DNA of 64,000 nt. Origin: Piromyces finnis (Eukaryota > Neocallimastigomycota > Neocallimastigomycetes > Neocallimastigales > Neocallimastigaceae). Below the pieces are notes generated by a model that did not search any database, was not told the origin of the DNA, and saw nothing but the letters and a program-made list of their open reading frames with translations. The stretch is from the NCBI GenBank assembly GCA_002104945.1, contig MCFH01000057.1:124001-188000 (forward strand), read 5' to 3'. Below, in pieces: positions 35,208-47,610 of this stretch (the first letter of the stretch is position 1; each line of letters opens with the position of its first letter). A program made the position numbers and the translations under genes.

Positions 35208-35747
35208 ATGACTAAAACACTCTTTGTTATTGCTCATCCAAACATTAAACAATCCATTGGTAGTAAGACTATCATTGAAGCCTTCAAAAAATTAAATATG
35301 GATACTGAATATGATAATATTTACGAACTCTACCCAGATTACAATATTAATGTTAAAGCTGAACAAGAAAAATTATTAAAGGCTGATGCTATTGTTTTAC
35401 AATTCCCATTCTATTGGTATAACTCTCCATCTCTTTTAAGAAAATGGTTTGAAGATGTTCTTGAGCATGGATTTGCCTATGGTTCAAATGGTGTTGCACT
35501 CAAAGGAAAAAAATTAATTGTTTCTTTTACTACTGGTGCTGCACTTAATAGTTACAGCGAAAGTATTCCAGGAAGCTGTACTCTCGATGATTTAGTTAAA
35601 GGTTTCCAGCAATTAGCTAATTTATGTGGTTTAGAATGGTGTGGTTTTGTAGCCACTGGTAGTATAACTTACGGAGTTAGTGCTGGTTCCGTTGCTAGTG
35701 ATTTAGAAAAACATGCTAAACAATTAGCTGATAAAATTAACGCATAG
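35208..35747 (+). CDS. Flavodoxin-fold NAD(P)H:quinone oxidoreductase (KefF/MdaB type)
   Basis: An intronless gene of 179 residues. Seen: FVIAHPNIKQSIGSKTIIEA (FMN-binding loop of the flavodoxin_2 family), the hallmark DAIVLQFPFYWYNSPSLLRKW, EDVLEHGFAYG, KKLIVSFTTGAALNSYS, and a C-terminal helix of normal length. Family members reduce quinones or nitro compounds by two electrons with FMN and NAD(P)H, in the cytosol. The conserved sequence and 175-200 residue length are those of bacterial KefF, YwrO and MdaB-like proteins. Lack of introns next to intron-rich neighbours, and codons richer in G/C third positions than surrounding genes, suggest high expression, bacterial origin or both. The exact substrate cannot be told from sequence. 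Confidence 0.9.
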   Translation: MTKTLFVIAHPNIKQSIGSKTIIEAFKKLNMDTEYDNIYELYPDYNINVKAEQEKLLKADAIVLQFPFYWYNSPSLLRKWFEDVLEHGFAYGSNGVALKGKKLIVSFTTGAALNSYSESIPGSCTLDDLVKGFQQLANLCGLEWCGFVATGSITYGVSAGSVASDLEKHAKQLADKINA

Positions 35748-38700
35748 ATAATTATCATAACATAAATTTTATATATTTTTTCTAATAAATATTCCCATAA
35801 ACAAAAACTTATTTTTAATATAAGAAAGTTCATATCTATATCTATAAATATATCTATAAAAAGACAAAACTGTCCTTTTTATATAAACTCTTTTTTGTAA
35901 AAGGATAAAAAAAACAAATGAAAATAAATATTATATGTATATAAAATATAAAATAAAAAAGAATATTCAAATAATAACCTACCTTTTTATTTATTTTTCT
36001 TTTTAAGCTACTCTATAATAATACATTATTATATATTTTGTATACATTATATACATTGTATTAACCTTTTTTAATTTCTATATAACTATAATTAGTATTA
36101 TTAAATTTTTAAATTATAAAAGATAGGTTGTGTCTTGTCTGAGTATTTAATTATTATTATCTAATAATAATAATTTTTGTATGGCTTAGTGTAAAAGTCA
36201 GTCAAACGATTAAACTATTAGATTTAAAAAAAAAAAAAAAAAAGGGAGGGAATTATAGATATAACAAGTCCACTTTTTATTTTAATAATTATTACATCTT
36301 GAATTTATTATTATAGACTCATTATTATAGATAAATGTATAATATCATTATTATTATTATTATATTATTATCTAATATTATTATTTGTTATTATTCACTA
36401 AAGTTTAATTAAAGCATAGAAATTGTTTATGCATCTAAAAGAGTATTTATTATTAGGTTTATCAAAAAAAAAAAAGAACATTTGATAATTATTATATAAT
36501 TATAATTCTCCAATTATAATACATAAATTAAATCTATGGATTATACACTTACATTATTTTTGATTCATTAAATGAAATAAATGTAATTCTAATAAAAAAC
36601 TAAAGATGAAAATTATAGAATACACATTATATATTTTTTTAATTATTTCATATTAAATATCTTTTTAAATAAAAAAGAATAGCATTATTACAATGAAAAT
36701 AACAACATTTTAAACAAATTCAATATAAAATTTTGATTATCCCTATTATTCAATTATTATTCAATACGACAAATATTTCAATAGAAAAATACGTTTAAAC
36801 AATGTTAATTCTTTTTTATTTTATTATTTTCTAATGTAACTTGATTTTTTTTTTTTTATTTGTGCTTTCAGTTTTTATAAAATTTATCTTTATTAACATT
36901 TTATTAAAAATTTCATTGCTTTATTTAAAAATGGTTATTCTAGGAGCAGTAAAATAAATATTGCTTAATTATTCCTAATATACAAAGTATAAGAGATTCG
37001 ATGTTTTTTTAACGTTTTATGTTAAAAAGTCTTTACATCGTGAATACATTCTGTATTAGAATGTATACATTAATTGCTAAATATAATTTATTTTAATATA
37101 TGAATTATAGATTAATAATAATATTTATAGTTTAAAAAATCTGTCGTTTGATTATATTCACTATATATTATAATATAATTGATATTATATAGATTTCAAT
37201 TAATAATTATATTCTAATATATATTACATGTTAGAATCAATTTATTTGATATATTACACAAAATATGATAAAAATGGTAATTAGATTCATACGTATTAAA
37301 ATAAATTTAATCAATTATTAAATAATATAAAATTTAAAATTCTTTATTGGTATAATACAGTTAATATATTAATATAATATAATCTAATATATTATGTTAT
37401 ATTTATATTAAATTATTATTATTTTAATAAAATTAACTAGTTAATATATTGAAAAATATATTATGTACTACCATAATAAATTAATTAAATAAAGTTACAA
37501 AAAGTATAATACATATTAATGATACGTGGCTCTTATACTAAATAAAATGTTTAATATACAAATCTTATTATAAAAATTTAAAGTCGTATTATATATTCGT
37601 GGCGTAATTCTCTATAAATACATTGACTCTCTGAGTTAAACGGTTAAAGAAGCTTTTTTGAGGATGGGAAAAAGAAAGACTTTGGATGAAAAGTTGACTA
37701 TTAAAAAGGTTTTGATTAATAAAAGAGAATAAATCCAATTAAAGAGTTTTAATTCTATTCTTTAATGGATATTCTTTATATTTTAATCCTATGTGTATAG
37801 ACTATAATTTCTATAGTATTTTTTGGTATACTATTTGATTAAAAATTATATAAAGTAATGAACATCATTTTCATGCTTATCGCTATGACTATCATTATTA
37901 CAGCAGAATAGGTATATACATTTTAAGCTCTTTTTAAGCTATAATAATACCAAATTGTCCAAGAATAATCTTGACTTTTTTTTTTTTATATTTAATTATA
38001 ATTAGTATTAATTTTGGTAGTAGCAAATGTTAAATTTTTTTTTTTTGTTGTCATATTATTAGAAAGAAAAAAAATAAAATAAAATTTAATATGACAAAAA
38101 AAGAAAATGAAATTTTTTATTAAATTAAAAAATAATAATAATAAAATTTAAAAATAGAAAAAAATAAAAAACAAAATATTCTTATTTTAATTTTTCTTCC
38201 TCCTCCCTCCTCATTATAGATTAATTAAAAAAAAAAAGTTAACCACCCAATCTCTTGTTTTTTTTTTATTATTAGTATTTTAGAAGAAGAAGAAGAAGAA
38301 GAAGAAGAAAAAAAAATAAAAAAAAAAGTATACAAATAGATATATAAAGAATATTAAAGTGATAATATAGGTTTAAATAAAATTTAAAATATTCATTCAT
38401 TCATTTTTTTTTTATTTTATTTTATTTATATATGCCTATTCAAATCTTTCAACGTAACAGTATAATTTATTATTATATATAATACAATATTGAAAAATAA
38501 ACAAACATGAAATTAATTATATAGGTATTACTACTACTATTATTATTTTATTAAAATATAACAAAATAAATGATGCTTATTTAAAAAAAAAAAGTTGGAA
38601 AATTGTCTATTTTGTGGAATATAGTATTACTTAAAAAAAAAAAAAGCAACTACCACCACCACAACAACATATTATTTTACAAAACAAATAATTTATCTAA

Positions 38701-39349
38701 TAATATTGTTCAATAAAATATTATATTACCAAAATAATTTTATTTATACCTACTCAATTGAAAATTTTCAAACTGGATATGAAATTATGGGTAAAATAAT
38801 GAGAGGTTTATAAATAAGAGAATATACTATATAAATCTATTTTATAAAGTAATCAATAATTAATAAAAAAGTTATTCAAGAAAAATGAAATAATATGTGG
38901 TAAAGACTAATCAATAGAACAATAACAACAATTATTATTATTATTATAATAATAATAACAACAATAATAATGAAATAACATTAAATGTTAAATGATTTAC
39001 TTAAACAATTTGATAGTTTCCTTTACAACTTTATATATAATAATTATTAAAATTATTTATTATATTTAAAAACTAATTTTTTTTTTTTTATTATTCTTTT
39101 ATTATATATATTATTATATTTCCATTTGGTATAACAGTTTAGCATATTTATTATTTTATAATTTAATAGATAAATAAAAATAATAATAGCAGTAACATCA
39201 AAATAAACAAGCGAGAGAAAAATACCAAAAAAAAAAAAAAAAAAAAACCTAATTAAAAAGGATAAAAATAATTTTTGGAAAACGTCAAAGTAACAATTAT
39301 TAATTAGAGAAAAAAAAAACAAAAAAGATAGTCAAAAAAGCTAAATCTA

Positions 39350-39383
<34 letters not shown>

Positions 39384-39787
39384 CAATAAAATTTAGCGTT
39401 ACTAACTATAATAATGATAATAATAATGAAATGAAATATTTATTAAATATCAAATTATTTTAAAAACAACAATAATAATTTAAAATAGAATTATTAATTT
39501 TTAGTAATTTTTTAAAAGAAAAACAAAAGCAAATATATGAAATATACTATCAATTCAATTAATAAATAAAAAAGTAATAAAGAAAAACAAATTTTAATTT
39601 ATTTTTTATCCAAAAAAAAAAACACAACAATATATGTACCATTGGTATATAAAAAGTAAAAAGTAAAAACAAAACCCCCCAAAAAAAAGCATTTTCAAAT
39701 AACAATAATAATAAATTTTAAATCAATAAGAAAACAATAATTAAAAAAAATCTTAAAAAATAAATAATAATATAATATATATAAATA
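35748..39787. other. 4-kb intergenic region
   Basis: Almost entirely A/T runs and triplet repeats, e.g. (GAA)n at 38284-38310. A less AT-rich patch at about 37590-37735 has TATA-like CTCTATAAATACATTG followed by a 22-codon ORF at 37664-37732 (MGKRKTLDEKLTIKKVLINK...). This resembles the start of Psq/CENP-B-type transposase HTH domains only weakly. No intact gene is supported. The last kilobase is presumably upstream sequence of the cyclin gene. Confidence 0.45.
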
Positions 39788-42700
39788 ATGAGTGGGCTTA
39801 GGCATTTTGATATAGTAAATTATCCAAGACATGAGACCTTACGTCTTATGGCTAGTTATTTACAAAGTGTCATTGAAGAGACAGATAAGATGCCAGAAAC
39901 AAGGAATGAACTTGTAAGTAAAAGTTTTAAAGATAAAAGATAAAATGGAATAATAATATAATAGTAATAGTAATAGTAATAGTAATAGTAATAGTAATAG
40001 TATAGTAATAGTAATAGTAATAGTAATAGTAATAGTAATAGTAATAGTAATAGTAATAGTAATAGTAATAGTAATAGTAATAGTAATAGTAATAGTAATA
40101 GTAATAGTAATAGTAATAGTAATAGTAATAGTATAGTAATAGTAATAGTAATAGTAATAGTAATAGTAATAGTAATAGTAATAGTAATAGTAATAGTAAT
40201 AGTAATAGTAATAGTAATAGTAATAGTAATAGTAATAGTAATAGTAATAGTAATAGTAATAGTAATAGTAATAGTAATAGTAATAGTAATAGTAATAGTA
40301 ATAGTAATAGTAATAGTAATAGTAATAGTAATAGTAATAGTAATAGTAATAGTAATAGTAGTAAAAAAAGAAAAAAAAGAAAAAAAGGTAACAGAAATAA
40401 TTAATATGTATATTTATATATTCAAATTTTTTAGACAAGATTTCATGCAAAATCTATTCCAACAATTGATATTTTAGCATATTTAAATAGAATTTTAAAA
40501 TATGCTCCATGTGAGAATGACTGTTTTCTATCGGTGTTGGTTTATTTTCATAAAATGGCAACCCTTCAAAATAAACCACCATCATTTGTTAGTTCATGTA
40601 AAAAACGTAGAAAGCCAATAATCATTAATTCCTACAATATTCATCGTTTATTGATCATTGGTATCATGATAGCCGCCAAATTTTATAGTGATATTTTCTT
40701 TACAAACTCTCATTATGCAAAGGTAAGTTGGTGTTATAAATAAAAGTCCAATTAATAAAATATGTATTATTTTAAAGGGCATTTTAATTAATCCTTTATT
40801 GTTTATTTGATCCATTTTATTTTTTTTACCCTAACGCATCATAAAGGTTGGCGGTTTACCAGTAATAGAACTTAATCAGCTTGAAGTAGAATTTCTTTTG
40901 ATCAATGATTTTGATTTACATATTAGTGTGGAAGAAATCCAAGAAACAGGTGATCTTTTACTTAGTCATGCATTAAAATATCCAATTCAAGTTGGTGTTA
41001 AATCACAAAATGAAATAAAACCTACTTCAAACACTTCTCAAAATCAAAATTCATTAACTCAAAAGCAAACACCGCCAAAGGAAGTTCCAATTCCTCCAAG
41101 AGTACAATTAAATGAATCTGAAGAAAGTAATCGTCGTATTTCTGTTCAATCGAAACCTCTAAGTACTGTCAATCTCAATAACAATCAAAGACCCAATCTC
41201 AACTATAACATCCAATTCTCAAATTCTCCAAAACCAAAACATTCTTCTTCTTACGATGAATATAATAGAGATCTTTTGGAATCTACAGCTGTTGCCATTG
41301 ATTCTTTTGACGGTGAACCAATTCCTAAATTCACAACATTAAGTTCTATATCAAAGAATAATCACCGTTCACCAATTCCAAATGTTTATACATTAGCTCG
41401 AACAACATCTAAAAGTGCTTCAGCTAAATTAAGAAATTCAATGATAATGTCGATGAATAGTAATATACCACTTTCATCTTCCAACAACAACAACAACAAC
41501 AACAACAGCAATAACCACAGCAATAATAATAGTAACACTACTACACCAAACTTTAATGGTATGAATGAAAATGTATCTGTAGTGACTCAAAATCTTAGAT
41601 ACAATAACAGATATTCATTTCAACCACCACAATCCCAACAATCCTACACCCAACCTCCACTACAACCACCACAACAACAATCACAACAAATGTTGCAACC
41701 AAACCTTTATCAATCACTACCACCACAAACCCAATCACCAAATGGTATATTAATGGATAGCCAATATTCAATGTATGAGGCACAACAAAAGTCTTCAGAA
41801 ATGATGAAGAAATATGAAAGTCTTAGAATGAGCAGTACCAATCAAGGAAATAGTATGATATATACTCAAATTCCAGTTTCTGTTCCACCTAAAACTTATT
41901 TCACTTCACCGGAATCCACTGAAGCCATTCCACATCAAAATTCTATGATAAGTGGCGTCGGTAGTTACAGTACAAGTGAATTATATAATTCAAAGAGAAC
42001 CAGTACAGGAAGTCATTCCTTCAATGGAAATAATACAATGCAAGTGTATAAACAACCGTCAAAAAGTAAAAGTAGTTCTTCCCTTAATATCATTAATAAT
42101 GACTGGCATAATAAAGAATTACCACCAATAAATAATATGACCCATAGGAATGACAATCCTCGTACACTCAGTAATGTTAATCTACACAACACAGATATTT
42201 TATATCAACAGCAACAACAGCAACAACAACAACAATCCATGCAAATTCCACCACCACCACCACCAAAAGCTGTTCCACCCATGTATAGCAATTCTCCGAT
42301 AAAGATGAATAATGGTGGAGGTAGTAGTAATCCACAAGATAAAAGAAGTAGCCGAATGTCAATGAATTTTGCTGGATCTCAATTTTCAGTAGAATCACCA
42401 ATGGATGCACCACCACGTCTTTCAAAATTTTTTGGTTACATGCCAAATGAAATTATTAGTCCAATAAAGATTACCGATGATTACCAACAAGATATACAAA
42501 AAATGGAAGATATGACAAATAATTTTTACCTTTCTCCTTTAAATCCTCATTCTTCCCCATCCATTAATCCACCATTCCAAAATTATCATATGAATTCCAA
42601 TCCTTCTTCATCTTCAAATACACCACATCGTTCCTATAACAATTCCCTTTCCAATGTTGCTTCTCCTAACAGCAATCCAAATATGAAAGATCCAGGTGTT

Positions 42701-43198
42701 TCTATTTCTTCTTTAGCTGCTAAGACAAGTAATCTTTCCCTTTCTGTAAGTTATTATTAAGCATAAAATATATATATATATCATCATCATCATTATCATC
42801 AAATAGTAAAAAAAAAAAAATTGAATTTGAATTAGAAATTATTATTAGAAAGCATTAGAAAACAACAGTATAAAAAAGAGAATATTTAAAAAATAGTAAA
42901 AAAAAAAAAAAAGGAAAGGAAAGGAAAGGAAAAAAAAAAAAAAATAAAAAAAAATAGATTAGAAAAATTAGAGGTATATAGAAAAGAAAAAAATAAAACA
43001 TTTATAGTATTACTCAGTAAAAGAAAGAAAGAAAGAAAAAATATACATATATATATAATTATTAAGGATAGAAAAAACATTATGTGAAGTTGTAGTAATG
43101 ATTGTGAAACGACAATAATGTCACTAATCCTAGTAGAATAATTTATAATTTGTTAAAAGAAGAATATGAATAAACAATTTATATATACATATTAAGGG

Positions 43199-43232
<34 letters not shown>

Positions 43233-44002
43233 ATTATTTTCAAAAAAGTATATCCATTGGATAAAATGATTTTCCTTTTTTTTTTTTTTCTCTCTCACTT
43301 ATATATATATATCTATTCTATCTTTTACTTTAAAAATGGATCTACATTTTTTTTGAACCTATATATTTTCTACTTAACATCATCATCATCATTAATACTT
43401 TTTTCTATTTTATATATATATATATATTTTTAATATACTCTTTCTTTTATATTATATATACAATAATAACTTTTATGGTTTATAAAAATCATAGAATAAT
43501 AATTATTCACGATCTAAATTAAATAATTCTAATACAATAAATTAAAAAGTTTTATTATTTTATTTTAATAATATATTTCTATATAATATATAAAACACAC
43601 ACTATAAATACTATTTTTAAATATTAATATTAGTTATACAATTAATTTATATTGTTATTTTTTTTTTTTTAACAAATATATATAAATATTTTAAAGTAAT
43701 AATTTATAAATAATAATGTATTATTCATTAATAAAGAAATATATATAAATATATATTCCTATCTACACTAACACCACCAATCCCTTGTATACTTTTTTTA
43801 AAAATAGAGATAATTATAAACAGAAAATGCACTAATCATCAAATTAATAAATATATATTATTTGATCATCATCATTAATGTATATTTTTTTTTTTCTTAA
43901 TTTGTTTGATTATTTATGAATTATTACTACTACACTTTAACGATAGATCAAAATATTAAAAAAAAAAAAAAAAAAACGTTGTATAAACGATAGATCAAAA
44001 TG

Positions 44003-44038
<36 letters not shown>

Positions 44039-44744
44039 GTTGTATATTAACTATTTTTTACTTTCCTTTTTGTATAATTTTTCAATTATTCCTAATTTAA
44101 AAAAAAAAAAAAAAACTTTTTTTTTTCCATTTTAAGAATTTAATTTCATGAGTAATAATATAAATTTATTGTACACTTTAGATAAAAAAAGAAAGAAATT
44201 AAATAATAGAATGATTCAATTTATCTATACCCACAAAACTAAAATATATATATTTATGATGATGATTCAAATTTTTTTTTTTTAACTTTCATTATCAACA
44301 ATAGTATCATATAAAATAAATTTCATTAATCATGTATATATATATTTTTTTAATATATATTCATAGCCATCACTACCACCTAATAATCGTCCTTATAGTA
44401 TAAACCTTGATTCACCACTTAAAATGAATAATTTAAATTCACCAACTAAATTGAATAAGCATTTTTCAATACAGTCAGTAGAAAGAGGTATACCTAATTT
44501 ATCTTCAGGAACCTTTATGAATAAACGTTTTTCTACTCAACCCAATCAAAACTTATCCGTAAATACTACTTTACCTAGACATCTTCCAAATTCAAATGAT
44601 AGGCTATCTATGAATTTAACAACAGAGAATGGTACTATAAATACAATGAATACAACTTCAGGAGATGCCTACTCCTCCACTGTACCTAATAATAATCTTC
44701 CACATTATTTAAATAAACCTCCCATCAGTAAAAATTATCGTTAA
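39788..44744 (+). CDS. Pho80/Pcl-type cyclin with long Ser/Asn/Gln-rich tail
   Basis: Exons 39788-39913, 40435-40722, 40847-42745 and, most likely, 44367-44744 keep frame (about 896 residues). The cyclin box spans exons 1-3: LRLMASYLQSVIEETDK, FHAKSIPTIDILAYLNRILK, ECDCF-like turn (CENDCFLSVLVYFHKMA), INSYNIHRLLIIGIMIAAKF, FTNSHYAKVGG, LNQLEVEFLLINDFDLHI. This matches PF08613 cyclins such as Pho80, Pcl7 and human CNPPD1-like proteins, which partner Pho85/CDK5-type kinases. The rest is disordered: Gln/Pro tracts, Asn runs and many Ser-Pro sites, i.e. likely CDK substrates. If the donor at 42746 (TCT|GTAAGT) is not used, the protein stops at 42760 (SLSVSYY). Phase-0 continuity and composition (PSLPPNNRPYSINL) favour the fourth exon despite the 1.6 kb intron. 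Confidence 0.85.
39957..40365. repeat. (TAGTAA)n hexanucleotide array in cyclin intron 1
   Basis: About 400 bp of TAGTAA repeats with two identical interruptions (TAGTATAGTAA) near 40000 and 40131, about 131 bp apart. It fills most of the first intron (39914-40434). On the minus strand all three frames are open, giving poly-Tyr, Thr-Ile and poly-Leu readings; none is a gene. Confidence 0.95.
43936..44046. repeat. Tandem duplication with poly-A core
   Basis: Two units, ACGATAGATCAAAAT-x-(A)n-CGTTGTATA, at about 43940-43985 and 43987-44046, differ mainly in poly-A length. They lie in the last cyclin intron. Confidence 0.85.
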
Positions 44745-45939
44745 ATTCAAAAAGTTTAATAAAAAAAAAAAAATCACATTATCAAGCCATAATCTGAATA
44801 ATAAAACAAAATAGGCTAAAGGAAATCAATTGAAATAAAGAATAAAAAAAAATCAAAAACTTTTGATAAAAGGAAGGAGATGTCAAAGTCGAAAAACTAA
44901 GAAGGAATCATTGAAATGAATGATATTTTCTATTCTTTAATCTACTTTTTACTAATTAAAAAAAAAAAAAGTAAAATATTCATATATTTTATTTTATTTT
45001 TTTTTTTTTAAATAAATTAAAAATATATAAAAAAAAAAAAAAAAAATCGTTTATTCAACTGAACTTTTTCAAAAAAAAAAAAAAAAAAAAAAAAAAATAA
45101 TCTTTATTCTTATAATTAAAAAATAAAAAAAATTTATTTATAAATAAATAAATAAATAAAAATAAAGTAAAAATAACAACAATAATAAAAGTCTTTTTTT
45201 TTTTTTTTTTAATTTCGTTTTAATTAAAATACTTTTAAAAATAAAAAAAAAAGGTTATTTGTGGTGTATGCGTATTTCTATTTCTATTATTGAAATTTTA
45301 AATTTTTATTTTTTTAAAAAGACTATTCTTCAAAATGTAAAAAAATATTATTATAATTATATCATAATCTATCTATCTATTTTTTTTTTAATTTTTCATA
45401 AATTTATCATTTTTATTGAAACCAACAACAACAGCAGCAGCAGCAGCAGCAATAACAGCAGCAATAACAACAAAAAATAGAGAAATTTAATTACTTCTTT
45501 TAAAAGTATGGTTCGTTTTTTTATTACAATTTTATGTTTTACCTTTTTTTTTTAAATTTGAACAAAATTGATCAATTATTTAATATTAAATCTATTCATT
45601 TAATTTAATATGGTTATTTATCTAAAATTTATTTTTATATTCATTTATATTTTATGTTTTAGGTTGGAGTGGTGATGAAACATTAATAATAATAAATAAA
45701 GTTTCAAAATGATTATTTTGTGTAACATCAATACAACTCAAAATTTTAATTTAAATGCATTGAACCAATAAAAATAAAGTTGCTTACTTTTTTAGCATAA
45801 ACGAGAAAAAAAATATTCTTTGGTGGTAATTTCTAGGCAAAAAAAAAAAAAAACTTGCTTTTTAGCATAAACGAAAAAAAATATTCTTTGGTGGTAAAAT
45901 CTAGGCAAAAAAAAAAAAGTATAATGGATTTGTAGTAAA

Positions 45940-46086
45940 AGTAATGGATTCATAGGAATATGATGCTTTAAAACAATGAATTGGAGAACTCGAAATTGAC
46001 CCCTCTACAAGGCAGAATATGTATTCAAAATTATTATTAAGGTTGATTTCTTTAAATGAATTTAATATTCATAACCAACTATTATG
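45940..46086 (+). pseudogene. Small decayed coding fragment
   Basis: The frame MDS*EYDALKQ*IGELEIDPST continues RQNMYSKLLLRLISLNEFNI to a stop at 46084-46086. Apart from two stops that could come from CAA/TGG codons, the composition is that of a normal globular protein and unlike the surrounding sequence. Family not recognised. Confidence 0.35.
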
Positions 46087-47044
46087 ACTTTGACACCATT
46101 CCAATTACTTACATCTACTAATATAAATCCAAACAAGTACATGATCTATTATTAATTTTTATACTACTCCTCTTCATTTCTTTCCTACCATTTAATGGTA
46201 GTAAAATAATGCCTTTATAAATATTTCACTTTTTCAGTAAATTCATAAAAAGACGAAACCTTTTTTTTTTAAACAGGTCTTCTACTCTCTTTTAAAATTT
46301 ATAAACATTTCTTTTCATATATTAACAGTTGATTGTTGATTTATTTTTGTATTTATTATATAGTACTGTTAATATATTTATTTTTTATTTCGTTTTATTA
46401 TTTTATATATTATTATTTTATTTTGGAATTAGTATTGATATATTAAATAATAAATTAAAGAAGATTAATATAACTATAAACTTTATTTTATAAGTTTTTA
46501 AAATGTCAAATTTACTATTTAATTAAACATTTTGGGTCGTACAATATATTAATATATAGGACATAGAATAATTATATTGAGTTCATATATTATAATAAAT
46601 TATTAAATTTTATAAAATAAATTAAATTTAAAAGATAGTAAAAATTGGTAGGATAGATTAAAATTTAAATTAAAATAAAAAAGATATATTAAATATTATT
46701 GTAATATATATATAATTATATTTTAATATAAAACTAATATATTGTAATATTAAATTCAGCTTTTTAATTTATTTATTAAAGGTATTACAATTTTATATAT
46801 AAGTAATACAAACATCTCGAAATTGAAATTAATATATAATACAATATAACACAAAGTATATTGTTTAATTAGTAATCAATAGAGTTTTAATATATTAAAT
46901 TTAAATGAATCCATAAACAAAACTTGAATAATAATTCAAATTTCCTTTTTTTTTCTTAATTGGAAAACTTTAATTTATAATAAAAATAGAAAAAGATCAA
47001 AATAAAAAAAAAGGTTAGGCGAGTGTAGCATGAATAAAAAAAAA

Positions 47045-47400
47045 AGCCAGCCTTGGAAAAGGAAGAGAATGAAATAGATGAGGTGTGGGAGGATGTCCTA
47101 GAAAAGAAAAATTCTTATTTAATGAATTAGTGCTTTTGAAACTTTAATAAAAAGATTTTAAATAATAAGAATAAAGCTATGAAAAGTAATTTGAGTAATT
47201 TGAGTAATAATATCAATATACTATTTAATAATATTTGTATTGAAGGAGATTGCATTAAAAAAAGTTTTAAAAGATGAATATTAAAGGATAATAAAAAAAT
47301 TACATTATGGGACATTAACTTTGACATTTTACATTTAAACAATAAAAAAAATAAAAAAGATGACATGATTGTTCATCTTACTCTACAATGTTAATGCTTA
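47045..47400 (+). pseudogene. Decayed coding fragment, acidic then basic
   Basis: The plus-strand frame reads KPALEKEENEIDEVWEDVLE, then two stops, KILNNKNKAMKSNLSNLSNN, NNICIEGDCIKKSFKR, a stop, and ILKDNKKITLWDINFDILHL to DDMIVHLTLQC. Local base composition is less AT-extreme than the flanks. The family is not recognised; the WED-containing acidic motif is too short to name it. Confidence 0.35.
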
Positions 47401-47532
47401 TTGCACTTTAAAATCTAATATTTTGTAGTTTAAATCATGATTTTATATTTTATTTTATTATTAATTACAAATTTAAAAAGAAAAATTACTTCCTGGTACT
47501 ATAATAGTAATTCCTACTAAAGATCATGAATT

Positions 47533-47610
47533 CAAAAGTATTTCATTCTATTTTTTATTTCATACCATTGTCAAAAGTATTTCATTCTATTTTTTATTTC
47601 ATACCATTGT
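47533..47610. repeat. Exact 39-bp tandem duplication
   Basis: Two adjacent identical copies (47533-47571, 47572-47610) beginning CAAAAGTATTTCATTC and ending ATACCATTGT. Confidence 0.95.

Noticed and set aside
39860-40450. 196-codon minus-strand ORF with poly-Tyr and Thr-Ile runs
   Set aside because: It is a translation of the TAGTAA array, which is open in all minus-strand frames; it lies in a cyclin intron.
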